Assembly: GCA_947630045.1 (NCBI GenBank)
Contig: CANRGC010000006.1
Span: forward strand, 41,245 to 105,244
Source: Candidatus Gastranaerophilales bacterium
GTDB taxonomy: Bacteria; Cyanobacteriota; Vampirovibrionia; Gastranaerophilales; Gastranaerophilaceae
DNA length: 64,000 nucleotides
Direction: 5' to 3'
Under the pieces are notes generated by a model. That model was not told where the DNA came from. It ran no database searches and saw only the letters and a program-made list of their open reading frames with translations. Positions 1 through 9,129 of the stretch are shown here, one piece after another. The position numbers and the translations under genes are program-made. How positions within the stretch are numbered: position 1 is the first letter of the stretch; each line of letters starts with the position of its first letter.

Positions 1-2594
1 TGAAGCCCGACGGAAGGTTCGTCCATAATATATAAAGTTTTTCCCGTTGCCCTTTTATTTAATTCAAGCGCAAGCTTAATTCTTTGAGCTTCGCCGCCTG
101 ACAGGGTGGTTGCGCTTTGTCCGAGCTTTATATAATCAAGCCCGACATCATAAAGAGTTTGAAGGCGGCTTTGTATTTTTGGAATGTTTCTGAAAAATTC
201 AAGCGCTTCCGAAACCGTCATATCAAGAATGTCGGAAATGCTTTTCCCTTTATATTTAACTTCTAAAGTTTCAAGGTTATATCTTTTTCCTTTACAAACA
301 TCACAGGTAACGTATACATCGGAAAGGAAGTTCATTTCAATCTTTAAAACGCCGTCGCCTTTGCATTTTTCGCACCTTCCGCCTTTGACATTAAAGCTGA
401 AACGCCCCTGTTTATAACCCCTGACTTTAGATTCGTTTGTTTGAGCAAAAAGTTCTCTTATATGCCCGAAAAGGTCTGTATACGTTGCGGGGTTTGACCT
501 CGGAGTTCTTCCGATTGGCGACTGGTCAACCATAACAACTTTGTCAATATTCTCAAAACCCTTGATTTCATCTACCCCGATTGGTTTTGGGCGATTTCCT
601 CTTAATTTGTGAAGGGAATATTCATATAAAATATCATTAACAAGCGTAGACTTTCCGGACCCTGAAACGCCCGTTACGGCAACAATTTTGCCCAAGGGGA
701 TATTAACGTCAATATTTTTTAAATTGTTCAGGTGTGCATTTTTGATTTCAAGAAAATTGCCGTTTCCAAGTCTTGAATTTTTCGGAACGGGAATTTCAAG
801 TTTGCCTGACAGATATTTGCCCGTGATTGAGTCTTTTGCCTTAATTATATCCTGTAATGAGCCTTCCGCAATTACATTGCCGCCGTTTACGCCGGCATTC
901 GGACCGATATCAACAATATAATCGGCATTTCTTATGGTATCCTCGTCATGCTCAACCACAATGAGGGTGTTTCCAAGGTTTCTTAATTTAAACAGGGTTT
1001 GAATTAACATGGAATTATCCCTTTGATGAAGCCCGATTGAAGGCTCATCCAAAACATATAAAACCCCCGATAAACCGCTTCCAATTTGGGTTGCAAGCCT
1101 TATTCTCTGTGATTCTCCGCCCGAAAGAGTTGCGGCTTTTCTTTTTAAAGAAAGGTAAGAAAGCCCGACATCAAGCAAAAATTTGAGCCTTGCCCTTATT
1201 TCATCCAAAACCTGTTTTACAATTTTGAGCTTAAAATCATCCAAACTTAAATAAAGCTCTTGAATAAAGTCATATGCGGCTTGAATGGACATTGAACAAA
1301 ATTCGTCAATATTTTTTCCGCCAACCGTTACTGCAAGCACAAACGGGTTCAGCCTTGCGCCACTACAAGCCTTACAGGTAATTTCACCCATATACTTTTG
1401 AATTTCAGCCCTTATAATATCGGAATCAGACTGTTCAAACTTTTTCATCATATAAGGAATAACACCCATATAAGGATGATAATGAACTCTCATATTTTTT
1501 GTGCCGAAGTCCATATAGCGCATTTTTATAATTTCATTATCGTTGCCATATAAAATTATTCCTTTTTGTGCGGGAGAAAGCGATTTAAAAGGGATGTCGG
1601 GGTTTATTCCGTAATGTTCGCAAACCGAATTTAAGACATCGGAATAATATTTGTTTCCTGTTTTGTGCCAAGGGTAAATTGCCCCTTGATTTATCGACTT
1701 TGAATCGTCGGGAACAACAAGCTCCATAGTAACTTCATAGTGCGCCCCAAGACCGTTACAAACTTTGCAAGCTCCGTACGGCGCATTAAAACTGAACATT
1801 CTCGGAGAAAGCTCCTCAAAGCTCAGTTCACAATCGGGGCAGCTTAATTTTTCGGAAAAGAGCCTTTCTCCTTTTCCTATGATATCAACCGCAACCAGAC
1901 CGTCCGAGCGCATAAGAGCTGTCTGAACACTGTCAAATATTCTTGATTTGGCGGAATCTTTAACTATAATTCTGTCAATTACGACATCTATGTCATGTTT
2001 TTTGGTTTTTTCAATTGTAATTTCATCTTCGTCAAGGTTGAATGTTTCTTTGTCAATTCTGACCCTTACAAACCCTTCCTGTTTTAATTCGGATAAAAGC
2101 CCTTGAAATTCTCCCTTTTTTCCTCTTATAACGGGGGATATAATCTGAATTTTTGTTCCTTCATCTAATGACATTATTTTTTCAACAATTTCATCAATTG
2201 TTTGGGGCAAGATTTCCCTTCCGCATTTCGGACAATGAGGAATGCCGGCTCTTGCGTATAAAAGCCTTAAATAATCGTAAATTTCGGTAATTGTTCCGAC
2301 CGTTGACCTCGGGTTATTCGTTGTTGATTTTTGGTCAATTGAAATTGCGGGTGAAAGCCCTTCAATTGAATCAACATCAGGTTTATCCATTTGACCCAGA
2401 AACTGTCTTGCATAAGTAGAAAGGCTTTCAACATAGCGCCTTTGCCCTTCCGCAAATATTGTGTCAAATGCGAGAGAAGATTTCCCCGACCCCGAAACGC
2501 CCGTAAAAACAATTAATTTGTTTTTGGGAAGGCTGATTGAAACGTTTTTTAAATTATGCTGCCTTGCAGATTTTATAACAATGTCATCACTCAT
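1..2594 (-). CDS. uvrA: UvrABC excinuclease subunit A (partial, 3' end outside window)
   Basis: ATPase subunit of nucleotide excision repair; it scans DNA for lesions and loads UvrB. The reverse strand reads open from ATG at 2592-2594 to the window edge, about 864 codons. Visible are the first Walker A (GVSGSGKS, residues 32-39), a first DEPSIGLH Walker B near residue 515, a second Walker A (TGVSGSGKS) near residue 643, a zinc finger of CEKC and CDVC pairs, the ABC signature LSGGEAQRIKLA, and a second DEPSVGLH motif at the edge. The family is about 940 residues, so roughly 80 C-terminal residues are missing. A TATAAT box lies exactly 6 nt before the ATG, so the message may be leaderless. Identification is secure. 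Confidence 0.97.
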   Translation of the reverse strand, partial: MSDDIVIKSARQHNLKNVSISLPKNKLIVFTGVSGSGKSSLAFDTIFAEGQRRYVESLSTYARQFLGQMDKPDVDSIEGLSPAISIDQKSTTNNPRSTVGTITEIYDYLRLLYARAGIPHCPKCGREILPQTIDEIVEKIMSLDEGTKIQIISPVIRGKKGEFQGLLSELKQEGFVRVRIDKETFNLDEDEITIEKTKKHDIDVVIDRIIVKDSAKSRIFDSVQTALMRSDGLVAVDIIGKGERLFSEKLSCPDCELSFEELSPRMFSFNAPYGACKVCNGLGAHYEVTMELVVPDDSKSINQGAIYPWHKTGNKYYSDVLNSVCEHYGINPDIPFKSLSPAQKGIILYGNDNEIIKMRYMDFGTKNMRVHYHPYMGVIPYMMKKFEQSDSDIIRAEIQKYMGEITCKACSGARLNPFVLAVTVGGKNIDEFCSMSIQAAYDFIQELYLSLDDFKLKIVKQVLDEIRARLKFLLDVGLSYLSLKRKAATLSGGESQRIRLATQIGSGLSGVLYVLDEPSIGLHQRDNSMLIQTLFKLRNLGNTLIVVEHDEDTIRNADYIVDIGPNAGVNGGNVIAEGSLQDIIKAKDSITGKYLSGKLEIPVPKNSRLGNGNFLEIKNAHLNNLKNIDVNIPLGKIVAVTGVSGSGKSTLVNDILYEYSLHKLRGNRPKPIGVDEIKGFENIDKVVMVDQSPIGRTPRSNPATYTDLFGHIRELFAQTNESKVRGYKQGRFSFNVKGGRCEKCKGDGVLKIEMNFLSDVYVTCDVCKGKRYNLETLEVKYKGKSISDILDMTVSEALEFFRNIPKIQSRLQTLYDVGLDYIKLGQSATTLSGGEAQRIKLALELNKRATGKTLYIMDEPSVGL

Positions 2595-2630
2595 AAGAAT
2601 ATTATAATTCAAATTATTTATTCAACCAGT

Positions 2631-3833
2631 TTATTTAATATTAAAGTCAAAAGTGAAAATTATGTCTAAAAATTCTCTGTATAAATTTTCCGGCAAGGGC
2701 GGAAACGGCGCAGACAAAGTGATTGCTCCGAGTGCAGCCTTATCAAACTCAACATTGCCCGAACTTGAATAAATTTCATTTGAAACAAGTTCTCCTTTAG
2801 AGTTAATTGTAAATTTAACCGAAGCTTTTTTCATGTTTGTTCCGCTTGGGGGCGTCCAGTTTGATTTAATGGAAGGTTCGATTTTTTCAATATATTTTGT
2901 GACAATTTCTTTGTCTATGGGCGGTTCATTCTTTTTAGCCTCAACTGTGCGGGCTATAGTCTCATTTTTTGATGAAGCTTTTTTATATTCAATAGCTTTT
3001 TTTATTGAAAGAGCCTGTTTATTATCTTTATTTTCCGCCAAAACCGTATTAATAACATCAAGCGCTTCATCGTATCTGTTAAGCTCAAAATAACATTTTG
3101 CAAGCATAACCGCCGTTTGGGCTTCAAAAATTATGTTTAATGAATTTTTAAAATAATATTGGGCATTTTCATATTGAAGCCTTTGAAAATAAATTTCACC
3201 TATTTTTGCATACGCAAAAGCACTGTCAGGGCTGTTTTCTATGATTTTTTCAAAAATTTTTATCGCATCGTCCGCATGCCCCGAGCGTTTATAGGAATCG
3301 GCAATAAGGCTTAAGAGCTCATTGTTGTCAGATTGAACCCTTGAGGCTTGAGTTAAATATTTTGAAGCGTTTTGATAATCGTTAAGGGAAAAATAAATTT
3401 TCCCCAGTTCAAAATTCGGCTCAAAAAACGAAGGGTTAATGTCAAGTGCGTGTTGATAATTTTCAATTGCAAGAGCCTGATTTCCTTCTTCCTGATAAAT
3501 TTTGCCGAGACAGTTATATGCGTCAGGGTCTTCGACAAGCGCTATTTGTTTATTCAGGCTTTCTATGGCATGCGCAAAATCTCCTTCTTCATAATATTTA
3601 ATTGCGTCAAGATAATGTTCCTGAGCCTCTTTTAGGTCAGATTTTTGGATAATTGAGCCAAACCCTTTAAATTTAAAATTGATATTTGAAATAAACGCCC
3701 CGTAAATAAGAAAGCCGAAAGTTAAAATAAGGACGACAATAAAAACCTTAAATGCCGTTTTGATTTTTTTCGGACTTTTGTTTTTTTCGGTGAAAAACTC
3801 TTTATCTATATCAAATTCTTTTTTAAAAAGCAC
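2631..3833 (-). CDS. TPR-repeat membrane protein with TonB-like C-terminal domain
   Basis: Unnamed protein of 400 residues. A basic N-terminus is followed by one membrane segment (about 27-48), a run of tetratricopeptide repeats (about 90-280), a charged linker, and a C-terminal domain (about 320-400) resembling the TonB C-terminal fold: VKFTINSKGEL, then NVEFDKAALGAI and a terminal beta-strand. Such domains usually bind outer-membrane or periplasmic partners; the TPRs suggest a scaffolding role. No ExbB or ExbD lies nearby, so energy transduction is not supported. The start is GTG, immediately after the stop of the upstream ATP-grasp gene, with an AGGAG site at 3840-3845. Tight spacing implies one transcript. 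Function is unknown. Confidence 0.82.
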   Translation of the reverse strand: MLFKKEFDIDKEFFTEKNKSPKKIKTAFKVFIVVLILTFGFLIYGAFISNINFKFKGFGSIIQKSDLKEAQEHYLDAIKYYEEGDFAHAIESLNKQIALVEDPDAYNCLGKIYQEEGNQALAIENYQHALDINPSFFEPNFELGKIYFSLNDYQNASKYLTQASRVQSDNNELLSLIADSYKRSGHADDAIKIFEKIIENSPDSAFAYAKIGEIYFQRLQYENAQYYFKNSLNIIFEAQTAVMLAKCYFELNRYDEALDVINTVLAENKDNKQALSIKKAIEYKKASSKNETIARTVEAKKNEPPIDKEIVTKYIEKIEPSIKSNWTPPSGTNMKKASVKFTINSKGELVSNEIYSSSGNVEFDKAALGAITLSAPFPPLPENLYREFLDIIFTFDFNIK

Positions 3834-4976
3834 TTATTTTCTCCTGATATAGTCTTTCATATTTAGTTTTAATATGTGTTTAATTTGGTTATAATCTTTT
3901 GATTTAATAAAAAGTGAATTAAACATCGGTTTTTTCTTAAAATCATATTCTCTGACATCTAAAATTTCCGCATTTAAATCTTTTTTGTAATCATCAAAAG
4001 AAAAACAATCAATTGAATTTTTATCAATATCGGAAGGAACTTCCGCCATAACAAATGCGTAAGTTGAATTGTTGTCTTTCAAAATTTTATCCCAATCGGG
4101 CTTTTTTTCTTCCATAAAATATTCGTAAGGGTTAATTTTCCAAGCAAAATAAGCAATGTCACAAAGGCACCAGCCCGCAAAACGGAAAGGGTTAACCTCA
4201 ATCGGAATTATTTTATCTTCATTTGCCCTAAGTTCAATATGGGCGGGAAAGTTTTTAAGCTTTCCTATTTTTCCTATCTTTTTAAATAAATCTTCAAACA
4301 AAGGAAGATATTTTGAAATAATTTCGCCCGAGGTGATGTACATTCTGTCTGAAACATCGTTTTTATCAACAAAAGGGTGTTTAAATATGTTTAATATTAC
4401 GGGGTTTGAATTTTTGTCAAAATAAACATCCAGCGCAAACTCTTCCCCTTCTATATAATCTTCCAAAATAAAATTGTCACCGCTCAAAACGCTTTTCGGG
4501 AAAAACCCCTTTGCCTTTTCAACAGAGTTTTTTGCCTTTTGAACAACTTCTCTGAAATCATCTTTTGAAAAAATGGTGTAAACCCCAAAACTCAAAAACC
4601 CGACGGCAGGCTTTATAACAAGCGGGAATTTTAAATTTTCGGGGTCAAGTTTTGTTAAATCGTCAATTTTAACCTTTTTATAAAAAAAGTCAGGGTAAAT
4701 TTCTTTTAAAAGCTCTCTTGTTTTTGATTTGTCTTTGAAAATGGTTAAAACTCTTTCAAATTCATCATCGTTTAAAATTGAAATAATTCTTTGAATTGAA
4801 TTTTCGGAATTTGTATATATTTTTTTCGATTTGAAATAGATTTTTTTAAATTCATCGTCAGAAAGCGGGTTTTTTAATTTTCCGCTCAAAAGGTCTGAAT
4901 TTAAAGCGGGGTAATTATTTTTATTTATTGTTTCCGTGCAAAAGTCAGAAATATAAGGGTCATCCAGCGCAAACAT
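3834..4976 (-). CDS. ATP-grasp domain protein
   Basis: Predicted ATP-dependent carboxylate-amine or carboxylate-thiol ligase of 380 residues. Features of the ATP-grasp fold are visible: FPLVIKPAVGFLSFGVY (lysine plus glycine-rich loop, near residues 120-140), the acidic pair in FILEDYIEGEEFALDV, and the Mg-binding end HIELRANEDKIIPIEVNPF. This resembles the carbamoyl-phosphate-synthase-like ATP-grasp family; the substrate cannot be read from sequence. It shares a transcript with the TPR-TonB gene downstream (no gap). The ATG is preceded by a weak GGAT site. The family call is good; the reaction is unknown. Confidence 0.8.
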   Translation of the reverse strand: MFALDDPYISDFCTETINKNNYPALNSDLLSGKLKNPLSDDEFKKIYFKSKKIYTNSENSIQRIISILNDDEFERVLTIFKDKSKTRELLKEIYPDFFYKKVKIDDLTKLDPENLKFPLVIKPAVGFLSFGVYTIFSKDDFREVVQKAKNSVEKAKGFFPKSVLSGDNFILEDYIEGEEFALDVYFDKNSNPVILNIFKHPFVDKNDVSDRMYITSGEIISKYLPLFEDLFKKIGKIGKLKNFPAHIELRANEDKIIPIEVNPFRFAGWCLCDIAYFAWKINPYEYFMEEKKPDWDKILKDNNSTYAFVMAEVPSDIDKNSIDCFSFDDYKKDLNAEILDVREYDFKKKPMFNSLFIKSKDYNQIKHILKLNMKDYIRRK

Positions 4977-5110
4977 CTTTTATCCTTTTTTTCAATTTCA
5001 ATAAAATTTTATAATAAAAAATTATTTTTGTGGTAGAATTTTCTTAACTTTTGACTTTATTTTTTAAAAAAAGTGACAATTAAAAACAATCTTAAATAAG
5101 GAGAATTTTC

Positions 5111-7762
5111 ATGACAAACAACAAACGAGTTTGGCTGTTTAAAGAGGGAAATGCCAACATGCGAAACGAGCTTGGCGGAAAGGGCGCAAATCTTGCCGAA
5201 ATGACAAATTTGGGCTTGCCTGTTCCCCCCGGTCTTACAATTACTACAGCCACCTGTATGGAATATATAAATAACGGCAACAAAATGCCGGAAGGCTTAA
5301 TGGATGAAGTTAAGACATATTTAAAAGAAGTTGAAAAACAAGCAGGTAAAAAATTTGGTGACACAACCAATCCGCTTTTGGTTTCCGTTCGTTCAGGCGC
5401 AAGAGTTTCAATGCCCGGCATGATGGAAACCATTTTAAATTTGGGCTTAAACGATGAAACCGTTGAGGCAATGGTTAAATTAACCAACAACCCGCGCTTT
5501 TGCTATGACAGCTACAGAAGATTTTTGACCATGTTCGGTTCCGTTGCTTGGGAAATGGACAGGCAGAAATATTTTGAATCAGAAGTTGAAAAAGTTAAAG
5601 CAAAAGAAGGGGTTACATCCGATACGGAAATTTCCGCAGAAGGCTGGAAATCGTTAATTCCCGTTTATAAAAAAGTTATAAAAGAAGTAACCGGAAAAGA
5701 ATTTCCGCAAGATCCTTTCGTACAGCTTCAAGAAGCTATTGAAGCTGTATTTAGAAGCTGGAACATCCCAAGAGCGGTTGCATACAGAAACATGAATAAA
5801 ATTGACCATAACTACGGCACGGCGGTTAACGTTCAAACAATGGTGTTCGGTAATATGGGAAATGATTGTGCAACGGGCGTTTCGTTTACCAGAAACCCCG
5901 CAACGGGCGAAAATAAATTTTACGGCGAATATCTTGTAAACGCTCAAGGTGAGGATGTTGTTGCGGGAATCAGAACCCCGAAACAAATTTCGGAACTTGA
6001 AGTTGACATGCCTGATATTTACAAACAGTATGTTGAAATTGCAAAACAACTTGAAAGAGGATATCACGATGTCCAAGATATGGAATTTACCGTAGAACGT
6101 GGAAAACTCTGGATACTTCAAACAAGAAACGGAAAAAGAACCGCAAAAGCTGCAATTAAAATTGCGGTAGATATGCACAACGAAGGTATTATCACTAAAG
6201 AAGAAGCAATTTGTCAGGTTGATCCTTACAGTGTTTATCAAGTTCTTCTTCCTTGCTTTAACCCTGCCGCAGTTAAATATGCGCACAAAGTTTCTAAAGG
6301 GGTTAACGCTTCCCCCGGAGCAGCTGTCGGAAAAATTGTTTTTGACACTGAAGAAGCTGCAAAACGTGGCGAAGCCGGTGAAAAAGTTATTTTGGTCAGA
6401 ATTGAAACCTGCCCTGATGATATTCACGGAATGGCAGTTTCTCAAGGCGTTTTAACCTTAAGAGGCGGAGCAACTTCTCACGCTGCCGTTGTTGCAAAAG
6501 GTATGGGCAAACCCTGTGTTTCAGGTTGTGAAGACTTAAAAATTGACCTTGCAAACGAAACAATAACATGTTCCGACGGAACGGTTTTCCATAAAAATGA
6601 CGTTATTTCGCTTGACGGCGGAACGGGTGAAGTTATGGAAGGGGCTGTTGAACTTGTTGAAGCGGGAATTGACAGCGACTTTGCAACATTCTTTACTTGG
6701 GTAAATGAATATAAGAAATTAAAAGTTGAAGCAAACGCAGACACACCAAAAGACATTGAAAACGCTGTTAAATTTGGCGCAGAAGGTGTCGGACTTTGCA
6801 GAACGGAACATATGTTTATGGACCCCGACAGACTTCCTTGGGTTCAAAAAATGATTATTGCAGGAACTAAAGAAGCAAGAAAAGAAGCTTTGGACAAACT
6901 TCTTCCAATGCAATATTCAGACTTCTATGCAATGTTTAAGGGAATTGGCGAACTTCCGATGACAATAAGGCTTCTTGACCCGCCGTTACACGAATTCTTG
7001 CCTTCCAAGATTGAACTTGTCGAAAAGGTTGCAACAAAAAAAGCGTTAAACCAAGATTACGAAGAAGATGCTAAAATGCTTGAAATTGTTGAAAATCTTT
7101 CCGAATCAAATCCTATGATGGGGCTTAGAGGCTGCCGTTTAGGTTTAACATATCCCGAAATTAACGAAATGCAAGTAAGGGCTATATTTAGCGCTGCATG
7201 CGATGTTAAAAAAGAAGGAATAAACGTTAAACCTTGGGTTATGATTCCTTTAATCGGGCATGTAAACGAACTTAAAGCGGCTGAAGAAACCCTTGTGAAA
7301 GTTGCAAAAGAAGTTATGCAAGAAAAAGGAATTGAACTTGAATATAAATTCGGCACAATGATTGAAATTCCTCGTGCGGCTCTTACCGCCGATGAAATTG
7401 CGCCGATTGCCGAATTTTTCTCATACGGAACAAACGACTTAACTCAGATGACATTCGGTTATTCAAGAGATGATGCGGAAGGCAAATTCCTTAAAAACTA
7501 TGTTGAACAAAAAATTCTTCCCGCTAACCCCTTTGTAACACTTGACACAAAAGGCGTCGGCAAATTAATTGAAATGTCAATTAACGAAGGAAGAAAGGTT
7601 AACCCCAAACTTGTTGGCGGAATTTGTGGCGAACACGGCGGAGATCCCGATTCGGTTAAATATGCACATAAAATCGGCTTAAATTACGTTTCATGTTCTC
7701 CCTACAGAGTTCCTCAGGCAAGACTTGCCGCTGCACAAGCCGCAATTTCAGACAAAAAATAG
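5111..7762 (+). CDS. ppdK: pyruvate, phosphate dikinase
   Basis: Interconverts pyruvate, ATP and phosphate with phosphoenolpyruvate, AMP and pyrophosphate; in fermenters it can run in the glycolytic or gluconeogenic direction. The 883 residues match the family length of about 875-880. The N-terminal ATP-grasp part starts with GGKGANLAEM. The swivelling phosphohistidine is in GGATSHAAVVAKGMGKP, with His at residue 457. The TIM-barrel C-terminus carries the catalytic Cys at residue 839 in GGICGEHGGDP. Start codon ATG has a strong AAGGAG site 7 nt upstream, and an extended -10 (TGGTAGAAT) lies at 5031-5039. A strong terminator follows, so it is monocistronic. Confidence 0.97.
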   Translation: MTNNKRVWLFKEGNANMRNELGGKGANLAEMTNLGLPVPPGLTITTATCMEYINNGNKMPEGLMDEVKTYLKEVEKQAGKKFGDTTNPLLVSVRSGARVSMPGMMETILNLGLNDETVEAMVKLTNNPRFCYDSYRRFLTMFGSVAWEMDRQKYFESEVEKVKAKEGVTSDTEISAEGWKSLIPVYKKVIKEVTGKEFPQDPFVQLQEAIEAVFRSWNIPRAVAYRNMNKIDHNYGTAVNVQTMVFGNMGNDCATGVSFTRNPATGENKFYGEYLVNAQGEDVVAGIRTPKQISELEVDMPDIYKQYVEIAKQLERGYHDVQDMEFTVERGKLWILQTRNGKRTAKAAIKIAVDMHNEGIITKEEAICQVDPYSVYQVLLPCFNPAAVKYAHKVSKGVNASPGAAVGKIVFDTEEAAKRGEAGEKVILVRIETCPDDIHGMAVSQGVLTLRGGATSHAAVVAKGMGKPCVSGCEDLKIDLANETITCSDGTVFHKNDVISLDGGTGEVMEGAVELVEAGIDSDFATFFTWVNEYKKLKVEANADTPKDIENAVKFGAEGVGLCRTEHMFMDPDRLPWVQKMIIAGTKEARKEALDKLLPMQYSDFYAMFKGIGELPMTIRLLDPPLHEFLPSKIELVEKVATKKALNQDYEEDAKMLEIVENLSESNPMMGLRGCRLGLTYPEINEMQVRAIFSAACDVKKEGINVKPWVMIPLIGHVNELKAAEETLVKVAKEVMQEKGIELEYKFGTMIEIPRAALTADEIAPIAEFFSYGTNDLTQMTFGYSRDDAEGKFLKNYVEQKILPANPFVTLDTKGVGKLIEMSINEGRKVNPKLVGGICGEHGGDPDSVKYAHKIGLNYVSCSPYRVPQARLAAAQAAISDKK

Positions 7763-7779
7763 TCTAAAGATAAAAATAT

Positions 7780-7814
7780 AAATGCGCCTTTTAATTCAAA
7801 GGGCGCATTTTATT
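7780..7814 (+). terminator. intrinsic terminator of ppdK
   Basis: A 9-bp perfect stem (AAATGCGCC at 7780-7788 pairing with GGCGCATTT at 7802-7810) with a T-rich tail, 18 nt after the ppdK stop codon. Confidence 0.85.
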
Positions 7815-7828
7815 TAACAAAGTTTGCA

Positions 7829-7856
7829 TTTACAAACAAATTTGTTAAAATATAGT
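7829..7856 (+). promoter_or_regulatory. sigma-70-type promoter of the 7880 gene
   Basis: TTTACA (7829-7834), a 16-nt spacer and TATAGT (7851-7856). The predicted transcription start is near 7863, giving a leader of about 17 nt before ATG at 7880. Confidence 0.55.
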
Positions 7857-7879
7857 ATGAAACTAAACAGAGTTAATAA

Positions 7880-8404
7880 ATGACCATTAAAGACGAATAT
7901 GAATATTTAAAAACCGAACTTATGGTAAAGCTTACGGATGTTACCAACATTTGCAATTTAGATTGCCCCTTTGGTGTACAATTTACACAGGAAGAAGAAA
8001 AGAAATATCTTCCCAAAACCTCTAAAGCGAGAGTTTTGGCAAAAAAAGCATTTATTATTCTGGATAACACTTATAAAAAGGTCAGACTTTACCCCGTCGA
8101 TGAATTTATAGATATTTTTGTTGAGGCTGTTAACGATACACTTTCTGATTTTAAAAGAAATGTAATGGAAGCTTATCTTGAGGAACAGAGCCGTTTTGCG
8201 GAAAAAGACTATATAGAATATGATAAATATATTGATTCATTAATTGAAAAAATTAAATCGGCAACAGAACCTTATGTCAAACAGCTAAAAGAGCTTACTC
8301 CGGCTGATATTGAAAGAGAAATCGCCATGAAAGATAAGGTTAAAAAAGCCGAAGATGACAGCCTTATAAAGATTGATGAAACTAACCCCAAAGGACTTTT
8401 TTAA
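7880..8404 (+). CDS. hypothetical protein, 174 aa
   Basis: I do not recognise this protein. It has 174 residues, no signal peptide and no membrane segment. Most of it looks alpha-helical and highly charged, with a probable coiled-coil stretch from about residue 95 to 160 and a Lys/Glu-rich C-terminus. Two cysteines occur early, in NICNLDCPFG. It has its own promoter and its stop overlaps the end of the convergent pgeF gene by 4 nt. Codon usage matches the neighbours, and ATG plus a promoter support it being real. Confidence 0.65.
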   Translation: MTIKDEYEYLKTELMVKLTDVTNICNLDCPFGVQFTQEEEKKYLPKTSKARVLAKKAFIILDNTYKKVRLYPVDEFIDIFVEAVNDTLSDFKRNVMEAYLEEQSRFAEKDYIEYDKYIDSLIEKIKSATEPYVKQLKELTPADIEREIAMKDKVKKAEDDSLIKIDETNPKGLF

Positions 8405-9129
8405 TTTAGGCAAATAAATGCGCTCATTCTGTTGGTGGTTTTATTTTCTTTTCTGTATGAAAAGAAGTTGTCGTTGTTGCAACAGGTGCAAAAACTTGTG
8501 ACATCAACATTTTCCACCCCGATTTCAAAAAGCTGTTCTCTGTTTATTCCTTTTAAATCGGCATAAAATTTGTCATTTTTCTTTTTTATGAAACCTTCCT
8601 TTGAAATTGTGGAAGAAACTTTTTTTGCAATTTCTTCGCTTGTTTCAAAACAATCAAAGCAAATCGAAGGTCCGATAAGGGCAATAATGTTTTTTGGGGA
8701 TGAAGAAAATTCGTTTATTAATTTTAATGCCGTTTTTTGAGAAATTTTTTGTTCGGTGCCTCTCCAGCCGGCATGGGCAATTGCGCCAATTTTATTTAAT
8801 TTGTCATATAAAATTATCGGGGTGCAGTCTGCAAAGTTTAAAAATATTCCGATATTTTTGTCTTTTAAAATAAGAGCGTCCGTTTCTTTGTATTCATCTT
8901 TTGAAAGCGTTGCTATGTCTATATTACAGGTGTGTCTTTGGTGGGGGGTGATTATTTTTTTTAATTTAAACTCTTTTTTTAAAATTTCTCTGTTTTTTAA
9001 TGAAATCTCATAATTTTCTTTTTCTTTTGTTTTTAAAACAAAATTTCTCGTTGTGAAAAAATGGTTTATTTCTGATAAAAGGTCAGATTTTAAAACCTTA
9101 AAGCCGATAAAGTTGTCGAAATAAAACAT
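8401..9129 (-). CDS. pgeF: PgeF/YfiH-family purine nucleoside phosphorylase (laccase-domain, DUF152)
   Basis: Member of the YfiH/PgeF family, known for purine nucleoside phosphorylase or adenosine deaminase activity and, in E. coli, for correcting misincorporation in peptidoglycan. The 242 residues match the family size. Metal-site residues are His66 in TPHQRHTCNI, Cys102 in NFADCTPIILYD and His119 in AIAHAGWRGTEQ. The C-terminus shows the usual Cys-rich stretch FCTCCNNDNFFSYR. The ATG directly abuts the stop of upstream aroA (9130), so the two are almost certainly co-transcribed. Confidence 0.9.
   Translation of the reverse strand: MFYFDNFIGFKVLKSDLLSEINHFFTTRNFVLKTKEKENYEISLKNREILKKEFKLKKIITPHQRHTCNIDIATLSKDEYKETDALILKDKNIGIFLNFADCTPIILYDKLNKIGAIAHAGWRGTEQKISQKTALKLINEFSSSPKNIIALIGPSICFDCFETSEEIAKKVSSTISKEGFIKKKNDKFYADLKGINREQLFEIGVENVDVTSFCTCCNNDNFFSYRKENKTTNRMSAFICLN

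Noticed and set aside
5654..6445. Long minus-strand frame antisense to ppdK
   Set aside because: Shadow of the strongly supported ppdK gene; its Cys/Ser/Phe-rich translation has no domain.
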